Assembly (NCBI GenBank): GCA_030271565.1
Contig: JARXKR010000119.1
Span: 1 to 6,873, forward strand
DNA: 6,873 nt
From: Pseudomonadota bacterium
GTDB lineage: Bacteria; Pseudomonadota; Alphaproteobacteria; Sphingomonadales; Sphingomonadaceae
Direction of reading: 5' to 3'
Of this stretch, positions 1-6,391 are shown in pieces (within the stretch, counting starts at the first letter, position 1; each line of letters starts with the position of its first letter). Under the pieces are notes generated by a model, which was given only the letters and a program-made list of their open reading frames with translations, searched no databases and had not been told where the DNA came from. The translations under genes were made by a program, and so were the position numbers.

Positions 1-57
1 GAGGACCTGACCCCAGCGCCGCCCGAGCGCCAGGGCGGCCGTGCGCCTGCGCCGGGT

Positions 58-61
58 GGAG
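58..61 (+). promoter_or_regulatory. Putative ribosome binding site of the first c-di-GMP gene
   Basis: GGAG lies 5 nt before a GTG at 67 and 8 nt before a second, in-frame GTG at 70. The spacing favours the GTG at 70 slightly, giving a protein one residue shorter. The site supports a start here. The same frame has no stop back to base 1, however, so a start further upstream, outside the window, is not excluded. Confidence 0.45.
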
Positions 62-66
62 CAAAC

Positions 67-2679
67 GTGGTGTCGATCAAGGCCCAAGCCGCACGCACGG
101 CTGGTCCGGCGCGGCGGCGCAGCGCCGACAGCGATGTCCTGCGCGACCTGATCGAACCCAACTGGATCATGATGGCTCCGGTAATGTCTGCTGCCGCAGT
201 GCTCACCGGGATCACGACGCATTCGCTCCCCCGGCTTTTGTCTGTAGCGATGCTGCTCGTTGCCATTGCAACTGCGACACTGACGCCAATTGCCGCACGG
301 TTCGAGCGCGAACGGCTGGATGCACCTGCCCACCGCAATATGCTCGCCTCACTGTTGGTCGGCTTGCCCATGCTGCTGTTCGGAACCGCGATGGCGCGCT
401 GGACCCAGTTCGTCCATGCCGACTGGCAGGATTCGATGGGACTGCTGATCATCGCCGGTTCGCTGGCGATCATCATCCTGAACCGCCGGGTATCGAGCAT
501 TACTGTGGCGCAGCTCGGGCTGTGGGGCGGGGTGGCGATAATCACCGCAAGTCCGGCGACCTATTTCACTCTGGCCGTCGGGGGATTGACCGGAATATAC
601 ACCGCCCGGCGCCAGGGGCTGAGCGATGCGCGTGAGGCCCGCGCCGACATTGAGCGGCAGCGAACCCAGCTTCGCGCCGAGGAAATCCTCCACGATTTCG
701 AACAGACCGGGCAGGGCTGGTTCTGGGAGACCGACCGCCGCGGCCAGATGGTCTATCTTTCACCCCCGATTGGCGAACTGCTGGGCTGCGACTGCTCGCT
801 GTTGTACGGACGGCCCTTATCCGACCTGTTCATCCCTGATCCGCAGGGACAGGAAAACGAGCGCACGCTGGCTTTCCACCTGACCGCACGGTCCGCCTTC
901 AGCGAGCTGGCGATGCGCGCGGCAACCCGCGGCGAAGAACGCTGGTGGTCGGTCAATGGCCGACCGCTTTACGATACGTTTGGCAATTTTGTCGGCTTTC
1001 GCGGTTCGGGCAACGACCTGACCGAGCGGCGCCGCTCGGCAGCCGACGCGACCCGGCTGGCGCATTACGATTCGCTCACCGGGCTCGCCAACCGGTTGCA
1101 GATGGCGCAGACGCTCGAGAAGATCCTTGTCGCGCCCAATCATGATCACCGGACCTGCGCGGTGTTCCTGCTCGATCTCGACCGGTTCAAGCAGGTCAAC
1201 GATACGATGGGGCACCCGGCCGGCGATTACCTGCTGACCCAGGTCGCCAGCCGACTTGAGCGCACGATCGGCGAGCACGGCCGGGTCGGTCGACTCGGCG
1301 GCGACGAATTCGAGGTTGTCCTGCCCGGACGCCATCGCCGCGAGGATCTGGCCCAACTGGCAGCGCGGGTGATCCACGACCTGTCCGAGCCCTATTCGAT
1401 CGACGGACACCGGGTGATGATCGGCGCCTCGATCGGGATCGCTTTTTCGCCCGAGGACGGAGTGACTTCAGAAGCGATCATTCGCAACGCCGATCTCGCG
1501 CTTTATGCGGCGAAGGACGGCGGACGCGGCCGCCACCACTTCTACGCCGAAGACCTGCACAGCGATGCCGAAGAACGCCGCCAGCTCGAGCAGGATCTGC
1601 GCGATGCGATCACCACTGGCGGCTTCGAGGTGCATTACCAGCCGGTGGTCCACACCTCGACCGAACGGATCACCGGGTTCGAAGCCCTGCTGCGGTGGAC
1701 TCACCCGACTCGCGGTCCTTTGTCACCGGCCAAATTCATTCCGGTCGCCGAAGATTCGGGTCTGATCGCACAGATCGGCGAATGGGTGCTGCGCCAGGCT
1801 TGCCACGATCTCGCGAAATGGCCCGAAAGCGTGCGGGTTGCGGTCAACGTCTCGCCCTTGCAGTTCGCCAATCCCATGCTGCCGTCGATCATTACCCACG
1901 CGCTGGCATCGGCGCAGGTCAATCCCGCACGGCTCGAACTGGAGATTACCGAGAGCGTATTCCTCAACGACGACGAGGTCACCGACGCGATGTTCGCTGC
2001 GCTCAAGCGGGTCGGGGTGCGGCTCGCGCTCGACGATTTCGGGACCGGCTATTCCTCGCTCGGCTATCTCAAGAAAGCGCCGTTCGACAAGATCAAGATC
2101 GACCAGAGCTTTGTTCGCGGCGCCACCATCAATGGCAGCCGCAACGGCGCGATTATCGCCTCGATCGTCAGCCTGGCCGAAGCGCTGGGGATGGAAACGA
2201 CTGCCGAGGGCGTCGAAACGCTCGACGAACTCGACCTCGTCCGGATGCTCGGTTGCAGCCATGTACAGGGCTTCATCTATGAAAAACCGCTTGATTTCGC
2301 TGCGGCGAGCGAGCGGCTGCAGTCGGGCACAACCGCGATCGCCAAAGGACCGCGCGCTGCGCGCTCGACCCGTCACACCATGCTGCGCAAGGTCGTGCTC
2401 GATCACGCCGGGCAGCATTACCACGGTACGATCCGCAACATCTCCGCCACTGGCGCGATGGTCGAGGGGCTGTGGAACGTACCGCCGGGCACGATCTTCC
2501 GGATCATGCTGGCCGAAGGCGGCGTAGTCACTGCAACCGCGCGGTGGTGCCAGGAAGACCGCATGGGGGTCGAATTTGCGGCCCCGCTCGAACTCGACGC
2601 CGGACGCGTCGCGTTGCTGGCGCAGACCCCGCAATCCAGCGTCCGGTCATCGCTGCGGCGTGGGGGTGCGGCGGCGTGA
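67..2679 (+). CDS. Membrane-anchored PAS-GGDEF-EAL-PilZ protein (c-di-GMP cyclase/phosphodiesterase)
   Basis: This is a predicted bifunctional c-di-GMP enzyme of the inner membrane. About six hydrophobic helices lie between residues 33 and 178 (roughly 34-51, 55-77, 92-110, 123-138, 145-160, 163-178); I cannot match them to a named sensory domain. A short charged helix leads to a PAS domain (about 205-325, with GWFWE near 217). The GGDEF domain (about 333-492) begins with DSLTGLANR at 335, has metal-site aspartate D370, and carries GGDEF at 411-415. The inhibitory RxxD position reads GEHG. The EAL domain (about 513-750) has E539-A-L-L-R543, N594, E626, D656/D657, K677, E714 and Q734, so it should hydrolyse c-di-GMP. 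The C-terminal PilZ domain (about 765-850) has N791xSxxG796 but HxxxR (H770, R774) in place of RxxxR. The start chosen is GTG 67 behind GGAG. The frame is open to base 1, so the N-terminus is uncertain. The domain calls are firm; which activity dominates cannot be told. Confidence 0.93.
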   Translation: MVSIKAQAARTAGPARRRSADSDVLRDLIEPNWIMMAPVMSAAAVLTGITTHSLPRLLSVAMLLVAIATATLTPIAARFERERLDAPAHRNMLASLLVGLPMLLFGTAMARWTQFVHADWQDSMGLLIIAGSLAIIILNRRVSSITVAQLGLWGGVAIITASPATYFTLAVGGLTGIYTARRQGLSDAREARADIERQRTQLRAEEILHDFEQTGQGWFWETDRRGQMVYLSPPIGELLGCDCSLLYGRPLSDLFIPDPQGQENERTLAFHLTARSAFSELAMRAATRGEERWWSVNGRPLYDTFGNFVGFRGSGNDLTERRRSAADATRLAHYDSLTGLANRLQMAQTLEKILVAPNHDHRTCAVFLLDLDRFKQVNDTMGHPAGDYLLTQVASRLERTIGEHGRVGRLGGDEFEVVLPGRHRREDLAQLAARVIHDLSEPYSIDGHRVMIGASIGIAFSPEDGVTSEAIIRNADLALYAAKDGGRGRHHFYAEDLHSDAEERRQLEQDLRDAITTGGFEVHYQPVVHTSTERITGFEALLRWTHPTRGPLSPAKFIPVAEDSGLIAQIGEWVLRQACHDLAKWPESVRVAVNVSPLQFANPMLPSIITHALASAQVNPARLELEITESVFLNDDEVTDAMFAALKRVGVRLALDDFGTGYSSLGYLKKAPFDKIKIDQSFVRGATINGSRNGAIIASIVSLAEALGMETTAEGVETLDELDLVRMLGCSHVQGFIYEKPLDFAAASERLQSGTTAIAKGPRAARSTRHTMLRKVVLDHAGQHYHGTIRNISATGAMVEGLWNVPPGTIFRIMLAEGGVVTATARWCQEDRMGVEFAAPLELDAGRVALLAQTPQSSVRSSLRRGGAAA

Positions 2680-2786
2680 GGCCAGAGCTACGCATTGCCG
2701 ACCGCATTAGGCATTCCTCAACCATGTTTGATTAAGGCTGGGCAATGGGTTGCACCTGATTTTCCGACGAGGCTCTTCTGCTTGTC
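2680..2786 (+). other. Intergenic gap between the two c-di-GMP genes
   Basis: This 107-bp gap separates two same-strand genes. It is less GC-rich than the genes on either side. I found no convincing -35/-10 pair, no strong hairpin with a T-run, and no clear CtrA-type site. The only purine-rich Shine-Dalgarno-like stretch (ACGAGG, 2767-2772) is 14 nt from the ATG of the next gene, longer than usual. The gap is long enough for a separate promoter, so co-transcription of the two genes is possible but not shown. Confidence 0.4.
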
Positions 2787-5015
2787 ATGAGTGACGTTTC
2801 GCCTTCTGCGTTTGGCCGCTTTCGCAACCTGCTGGGCGGGAATGCAGAGGCTGCTGCGCCGCATGGATCGGCGGTGCCGAGCGGCGAGGAACTCAAGCAG
2901 GCGATGCTGCTGCTGCACGATTACGAAGCCTCGGGGCTGGGCTGGTTCTGGTCAAGCAATGCCGATGGCGAAATAACCTACATCTCGCAGACCGTAGCCG
3001 ATGCGCTTGGCTGCACCCGAACGGACCTGCTTGGCCGACCGATCCAATCGCTGTTCATTCTTGAACGCGATGAGGACGACACGCTCGAACGCCCGCTTCC
3101 GCTCATCCTCAGCGGCCGCAAAACCTTTGCCGATCTCGCGGTGCGGGCTGCGCTCGACAAGAGCGAAGTGTGGTGGTCGATTTCCGGGCGTCCGCAATTC
3201 AGCTCGAGCGGCAATTTCATCGGCTATCGCGGCAACGGCGCCGATATCACCGCCACGCGCCAAAGCCAGAAGGACGCCTCGCGGCTTGCCCAGTTCGATT
3301 CGCTCACCGGGCTCGCCAATCGCCACCGCATGGGCAAGCGGCTTCACGCGACCCTCACCGCCTACCAGTCGGCCAAACGGTGCTGCGCGATTCTGATGAT
3401 CGACCTCGACCGGTTCAAGCAGGTCAACGATACGCTTGGCCATCCGGCCGGCGACGAACTGCTCAAACAGGTCGCCCAGCGCTTGCTGCGCGTGGTGACC
3501 GACAAGAATTGCGAAATCGGCCGGCTCGGCGGCGATGAATTCCAGATCATGCTGCCCGACATCGATGATCGCGGCCGGCTGGGCGAGATTGCCCGGACCG
3601 TGATCACCATGCTGTCGCAGCCCTATCAGATCGATGGCAGCCGCTGCGTGATCGGGGCTTCTATAGGAATTGCGATCGCGCCCTATGACGGGATCACCAG
3701 CGAAGAGCTGGTGCGCTCGGCCGATTTGGCACTCTATGCTTCGAAAGGCGGCGGGCGCGGCCAGTTTCGCTTCTATTCGAGCGACCTCCACAGCGAGGCC
3801 GAACGCCGCCGCCAGATCGAGGAAGACCTGCGCGACGCACTTGGTGAAGACCAGATGCACGTCGCTTACCAGCCGATCGTCGATACCAAAACCAACAAGG
3901 TGGTCAGCCTCGAAGCACTCGCGCGGTGGGAGCACCCCGAACTGGGCAATGTCTCGCCCGGTGTGTTCATCCCGATTGCCGAAGAATGCAATCTGATCGG
4001 CGCGCTGGGCGATTGGGTGCTCAAGCAGGCTTGCATGGATGCCGCCCAGATCCCGGGCAGCGTCAAAATCTCGGTCAACGTCTCGGCGATGCAGTTCTCC
4101 AACCCGGGGTTTGCCGCGATTGTCGCGCAGGCGCTGGCGCATGCCGAACTTGCCCCCGAGCGGCTCGAACTCGAGCTTACCGAATCGATCTTCCTCGGTG
4201 ATCGCGAGGCGACCGAGGCGATGTTCAACGCGCTCAAGCTGCTCGGCGTGCGGCTGGTGCTCGACGATTTCGGCACCGGTTACTCTTCGCTCGCCTATCT
4301 CCAGCACGCGCCGTTCGACAAGATCAAGATCGACAAGAGCTTCATCACCGGGGTCACCCAGGAGGGCAACCGCAACGGCGCGATCATCGCCTCGATCGTC
4401 AGCCTCGCCGAAGCACTGGGGATGGAGACCACCGCCGAAGGGATCGAAGCCCACGACGAGCTCGATGCGATGCGGCGGCTCAAGGTCAGCCAGATCCAGG
4501 GCTATATCTACGCTGCTGCGGTCGCCTTCGACGACGTTTGCGAGGCATTGCTGTGCGGCGAATGGATGATCGAGCCCGACGGTCCGAGCAAGTACCGCCC
4601 CGAGCGCCGCACCGTACTGCGCCGCGTCGGCCTGATCCATGAGGATCACCGCTACGAAGCGATGATGCGTAACCTTTCGCGCGGCGGCTGTATGGTCGAA
4701 GGCCTGCTCGACGTACCGCTCGGCACTCCATTCGTGGTCGACTTCGGCGAAGGCCAGCTGGCGGTCGCCACCGCGCGCCGCTCGGCCGGATCGATGCAGG
4801 GGCTGGAATTCGAACACCAGCTGGTCGACGACGGTGCCGGCGGGCTGTGTACCCGCCACCGTGTCTCACCCTATGTTCTGGCTCAGGCCGGCATGCCGCT
4901 CGGCGCGCTGCCCACCGGGCAATATCCGATGCACCTGATGCAGCAGCCTGGTGTCGCGTTGAGCCTGCCCAAGTTCGGGCAGGTGGATGTGAAGATCAAA
5001 ACCAAGATCGCCTGA
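2787..5015 (+). CDS. Soluble PAS-GGDEF-EAL-PilZ protein, tandem paralogue (c-di-GMP cyclase/phosphodiesterase)
   Basis: This is a predicted cytosolic c-di-GMP enzyme with no membrane segment or signal peptide. A PAS domain (about 36-155, GWFWS near 52) is followed by GGDEF (about 169-328: DSLTGLANR from 171, D206, GGDEF at 248-252). The EAL domain (about 350-588) has E376-A-L-A-R380, N431, E463, D493/D494, K514, E551 and Q571. The PilZ domain (about 603-680) has R608xxxR612 and N629xSxxG634, a complete c-di-GMP binding signature. The RxxD inhibitory position reads DKNC. Identity with the preceding gene is high across all four domains, including a 30-bp perfect match (1177-1206 and 3405-3434), so this is a tandem duplicate. 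A tail of about 60 residues after PilZ (685-742) is absent from the first protein and matches no domain I know. ATG 2787 is the first start after an in-frame TGA at 2757-2759; its Shine-Dalgarno is weak. Confidence 0.94.
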   Translation: MSDVSPSAFGRFRNLLGGNAEAAAPHGSAVPSGEELKQAMLLLHDYEASGLGWFWSSNADGEITYISQTVADALGCTRTDLLGRPIQSLFILERDEDDTLERPLPLILSGRKTFADLAVRAALDKSEVWWSISGRPQFSSSGNFIGYRGNGADITATRQSQKDASRLAQFDSLTGLANRHRMGKRLHATLTAYQSAKRCCAILMIDLDRFKQVNDTLGHPAGDELLKQVAQRLLRVVTDKNCEIGRLGGDEFQIMLPDIDDRGRLGEIARTVITMLSQPYQIDGSRCVIGASIGIAIAPYDGITSEELVRSADLALYASKGGGRGQFRFYSSDLHSEAERRRQIEEDLRDALGEDQMHVAYQPIVDTKTNKVVSLEALARWEHPELGNVSPGVFIPIAEECNLIGALGDWVLKQACMDAAQIPGSVKISVNVSAMQFSNPGFAAIVAQALAHAELAPERLELELTESIFLGDREATEAMFNALKLLGVRLVLDDFGTGYSSLAYLQHAPFDKIKIDKSFITGVTQEGNRNGAIIASIVSLAEALGMETTAEGIEAHDELDAMRRLKVSQIQGYIYAAAVAFDDVCEALLCGEWMIEPDGPSKYRPERRTVLRRVGLIHEDHRYEAMMRNLSRGGCMVEGLLDVPLGTPFVVDFGEGQLAVATARRSAGSMQGLEFEHQLVDDGAGGLCTRHRVSPYVLAQAGMPLGALPTGQYPMHLMQQPGVALSLPKFGQVDVKIKTKIA

Positions 5016-5022
5016 AAGGCGA
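5008..5022 (-). terminator. Possible intrinsic terminator of bamD
   Basis: A 5-bp stem (TCGCC, 5-nt loop, GGCGA) spans the TGA stop codon of the plus-strand gene. Read on the minus strand, beyond the bamD stop at 5031-5033, it is followed by a T-rich stretch (TCTTGGTTTT). Read on the plus strand there is no T-run. It therefore suits bamD better. The stem is short, so this is a modest call. Confidence 0.35.
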
Positions 5023-5030
5023 GCAGCGTA

Positions 5031-5828
5031 CTATTTAACGACGGTTCCCGGCGCGTACTTCTGCATCAACTTGTAGGCTTTCTCGTACCATTTGCTGCCG
5101 GGATAGTTCGCGCCCAGCACCGCAGCATATTTCTGCGCCTCTTCGGGAACGCCAAGCGCGAGGTTGGCCTCGACCAGCCGGAACAGCGCTTCGGGCGCGT
5201 GGCTGGTGGTCTGGTAGGTTTCGACCACATTGCGGAAGCGCAGCGAGGCGGCGAGCCACTTGCCCGACTTTTCGTAATAGCGCCCGATCTGCATTTCCTT
5301 GCCCGCAAGGTGATCGTTGACCAGGTCGATCTTGACCCGGGCATCGGACGCATAGCGCGTGTTGGGATAGCGGCGGACCACTTCGTTGAGCGTCTGCAGC
5401 GCCTGCATCGTGATTTTCTGGTCACGGTCGGTGTCGCTGATCTGCTCGTAATAGCACAGCGCGATCAGGTAATAGGCATAAGGCGCGTCGCGGTTGCCCG
5501 GGTGGATCGAGAGGAACCGCTGCGCGGCCTGGACCGACTTGTTATAGTCCTTCGCCACATAATACGAAAACGCGCTCATCAGCTGCGCGCGGCGGGCCCA
5601 CGGCGAATAGGGATGCTGGCGCTCAACCTCGTCGAACAGCGCTGCGGCAACCAGCGTATCGCCGCGATCGAGCCGGTCTTTCGCGGCGGCGTAAAGCGTA
5701 TCCACATCGCGCGCGACGAACGCGGTATCCTTCGGCCCGCCCCCGCGCCCGCCGCAAGCGGCAGTGGTGAGCAGCGCCGCGCAGATGGCAGCGGACAGGG
5801 CGAGCTTGAGCGGGGAACGGCTATGCAT
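5031..5828 (-). CDS. bamD: Outer membrane protein assembly lipoprotein BamD
   Basis: BamD is the essential lipoprotein partner of BamA in the complex that folds beta-barrel proteins into the outer membrane. The product is 265 aa. It has a signal peptide with a basic start (residues 1-8), a hydrophobic core (9-20) and a lipobox ending TAAC, with C25 as the lipidated cysteine. A glycine-rich linker and TPR-type helical repeats follow. Diagnostic stretches include FDEVERQHPYSPWARRAQ at about 65-82 and a YYVAKDYNKSVQAAQRF-like helix pair. The length is close to that of E. coli BamD. ATG 5828 was chosen because the signal peptide starts there. The frame stays open upstream to an ATG at 6077, but those extra 83 codons are an Rhs-type remnant plus a palindrome and would bury the signal peptide. 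The gene converges on the c-di-GMP pair with 15 bp between stop codons. The lipobox has T rather than L at -3, which is atypical but tolerable. Confidence 0.96.
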   Translation of the reverse strand: MHSRSPLKLALSAAICAALLTTAACGGRGGGPKDTAFVARDVDTLYAAAKDRLDRGDTLVAAALFDEVERQHPYSPWARRAQLMSAFSYYVAKDYNKSVQAAQRFLSIHPGNRDAPYAYYLIALCYYEQISDTDRDQKITMQALQTLNEVVRRYPNTRYASDARVKIDLVNDHLAGKEMQIGRYYEKSGKWLAASLRFRNVVETYQTTSHAPEALFRLVEANLALGVPEEAQKYAAVLGANYPGSKWYEKAYKLMQKYAPGTVVK

Positions 5829-5835
5829 GCCGGTG

Positions 5836-5864
5836 CCTATAGCCAGAGCCTGCCTGAACGCCAA
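5836..5864 (-). promoter_or_regulatory. Candidate sigma-70 promoter of bamD
   Basis: On the minus strand, TTGGCG (5859-5864) and TATAGG (5836-5841) are separated by exactly 17 bp, each matching 4 of 6 consensus bases. The -10 box ends only 7 nt before the bamD ATG at 5828, so transcription would start at or next to the start codon. Apart from the AGG inside the -10 box there is no Shine-Dalgarno sequence, which is consistent with a leaderless or near-leaderless message. This is found by eye only. Confidence 0.45.
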
Positions 5865-5871
5865 GTGAAGT

Positions 5872-5924
5872 TGTCCGCGCAACCGGGGACACCGTATTCG
5901 GCGGTGCGGCCGGTTGCGCGGACA
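5872..5924. repeat. Perfect 15-bp inverted repeat with nested inner hairpin
   Basis: TGTCCGCGCAACCGG at 5872-5886 is the exact reverse complement of 5910-5924. The 23-nt centre holds a second inverted repeat, CACCG (5890-5894) with CGGTG (5902-5906), leaving a 7-nt loop. There is no T-run on either side, so a terminator is unlikely. It begins 7 bp upstream of the bamD -35 candidate. It may be a REP-like palindromic element or an operator. Confidence 0.8.
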
Positions 5925-5941
5925 TGCTATTGCGTGTCCCC
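5885..5941. repeat. GGGGACAC / GTGTCCCC inverted pair
   Basis: GGGGACAC (5885-5892) and GTGTCCCC (5934-5941) face each other across 41 bp and interlock with the larger palindrome. The right copy is preceded by TATTG, as is the related copy near 6345-6356 (TATTGCGTGTCCCC against TATTGTGTCCCC). This suggests the same repeat family occurs on both sides of the Rhs remnant. The family link is an inference from short matches. Confidence 0.45.
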
Positions 5942-5954
5942 CGTCCGACGGCGG

Positions 5955-6194
5955 TGTCTTGTAATCGACGTTGTCGGTGCCGTTGTTGCCGATCGCGCCG
6001 ATCTTCACCCCGTTGAAGAAGAAGCTGAAGTCCTTGGGGCTGGTCGAGGAGCCATTGGTCGTCTGCGTGCGGACCATGATCTGCCCGACCGCGTCCGCAG
6101 TGTAGGAGATCTGTTTGGCTTGGGCCCCGGTGGTGCTGACGTAAGTGAGGTAGCCATTGGCATTGTAGGTCAGGCTGGAGGTGGTGGTGGCGGG
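5955..6194 (-). pseudogene. Remnant of a YD-repeat/Rhs-type protein
   Basis: About 80 codons on the minus strand read like the core of an Rhs/YD-repeat protein. They include a SLTYNANGYLTYV stretch, then ISYTADAVGQI, then FFFNGVKIGAIGNNG followed by DNVDY, the pattern usual near the C-terminal end of such cores. The fragment has no beginning: an in-frame TAA (6195-6197) lies immediately upstream. After DNVDY the similarity stops near 5955 and the frame runs on through a palindrome into bamD. Intact proteins of this family are many hundreds to thousands of residues long, so this is a broken piece. The only in-frame ATG is at 6077, inside the fragment. The identification comes from motif style, not a search. 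Confidence 0.65.
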
Positions 6195-6197
6195 TTA

Positions 6198-6336
6198 GTT
6201 GATGAAGTGCATGCGCGGGGAGTCTGATCGGGCGGGGGAGCGTTAATGCGGGAAGCGGGATGCACTGAGTTTGGCAGAATGGGGGGATGTAGGAAAGGTG
6301 AGAGCGCGGCGGGAGCGTCTGAGCGAAGGCGTGATT
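6198..6336. other. Non-coding stretch with no recognisable feature
   Basis: These 139 bp are G-rich on the plus strand. No frame gives a plausible protein; the minus-strand frame of the Rhs remnant is closed by several stops. I saw no tRNA, strong hairpin or clear promoter. It separates the Rhs remnant from the repeat-bounded segment to its right. Confidence 0.5.
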
Positions 6337-6362
6337 GAATTAAGTATTGTGTCCCCGGAATT
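6337..6362 (-). repeat. Left copy of a divergent 26-bp inverted repeat
   Basis: GAATTAAGTATTGTGTCC and the following 8 bases form the reverse-complement partner of 6797-6822, matching at 21 of 26 positions by my alignment. Sequences of this style (AATTAAGTATTGTGTCCCCGG) are, from memory, widespread in bacterial genomes near Y1/REP-associated transposases. That link needs a repeat-database search. Confidence 0.6.
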
Positions 6363-6378
6363 TGTGTCCCCGGAATTT
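6349..6378 (+). repeat. Two tandem copies of GTGTCCCCGGAATTT
   Basis: Two perfect, directly abutting copies of the same 15-mer occupy 6349-6363 and 6364-6378. A decayed third start (ATGTC) follows. The first copy overlaps the end of the 26-bp repeat at 6337-6362, so the duplication looks like a doubled element end. Confidence 0.9.
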
Positions 6379-6391
6379 ATGTCGAGAATCC

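Noticed and set aside
1723..2634. A 303-codon minus-strand frame opposite the first EAL/PilZ region
   Set aside because: Same antisense-shadow effect. A similar frame appears at the matching place in the paralogue, as expected from shared codon use, and no domain is visible.
2700..2786. A promoter for the second c-di-GMP gene
   Set aside because: A TTGCCG at about 2696 has no acceptable -10 partner at the right spacing, and no other pair was convincing.
2952..4859. A 635-codon open frame on the minus strand opposite the second c-di-GMP gene
   Set aside because: It is the antisense shadow of a strongly supported gene with high GC at third positions. Its residue content is biased and it shows no recognisable domain.
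5872..5924. The palindrome as a transcription terminator
   Set aside because: There is no T-run after the stem on either strand, and no gene ends there except the degenerate Rhs remnant.
5199..6227. A 342-codon plus-strand frame over bamD and the Rhs remnant
   Set aside because: It runs antisense to a certain BamD gene, and the sequence has the Arg/Val/Ile/Asp-rich look of a shadow frame.
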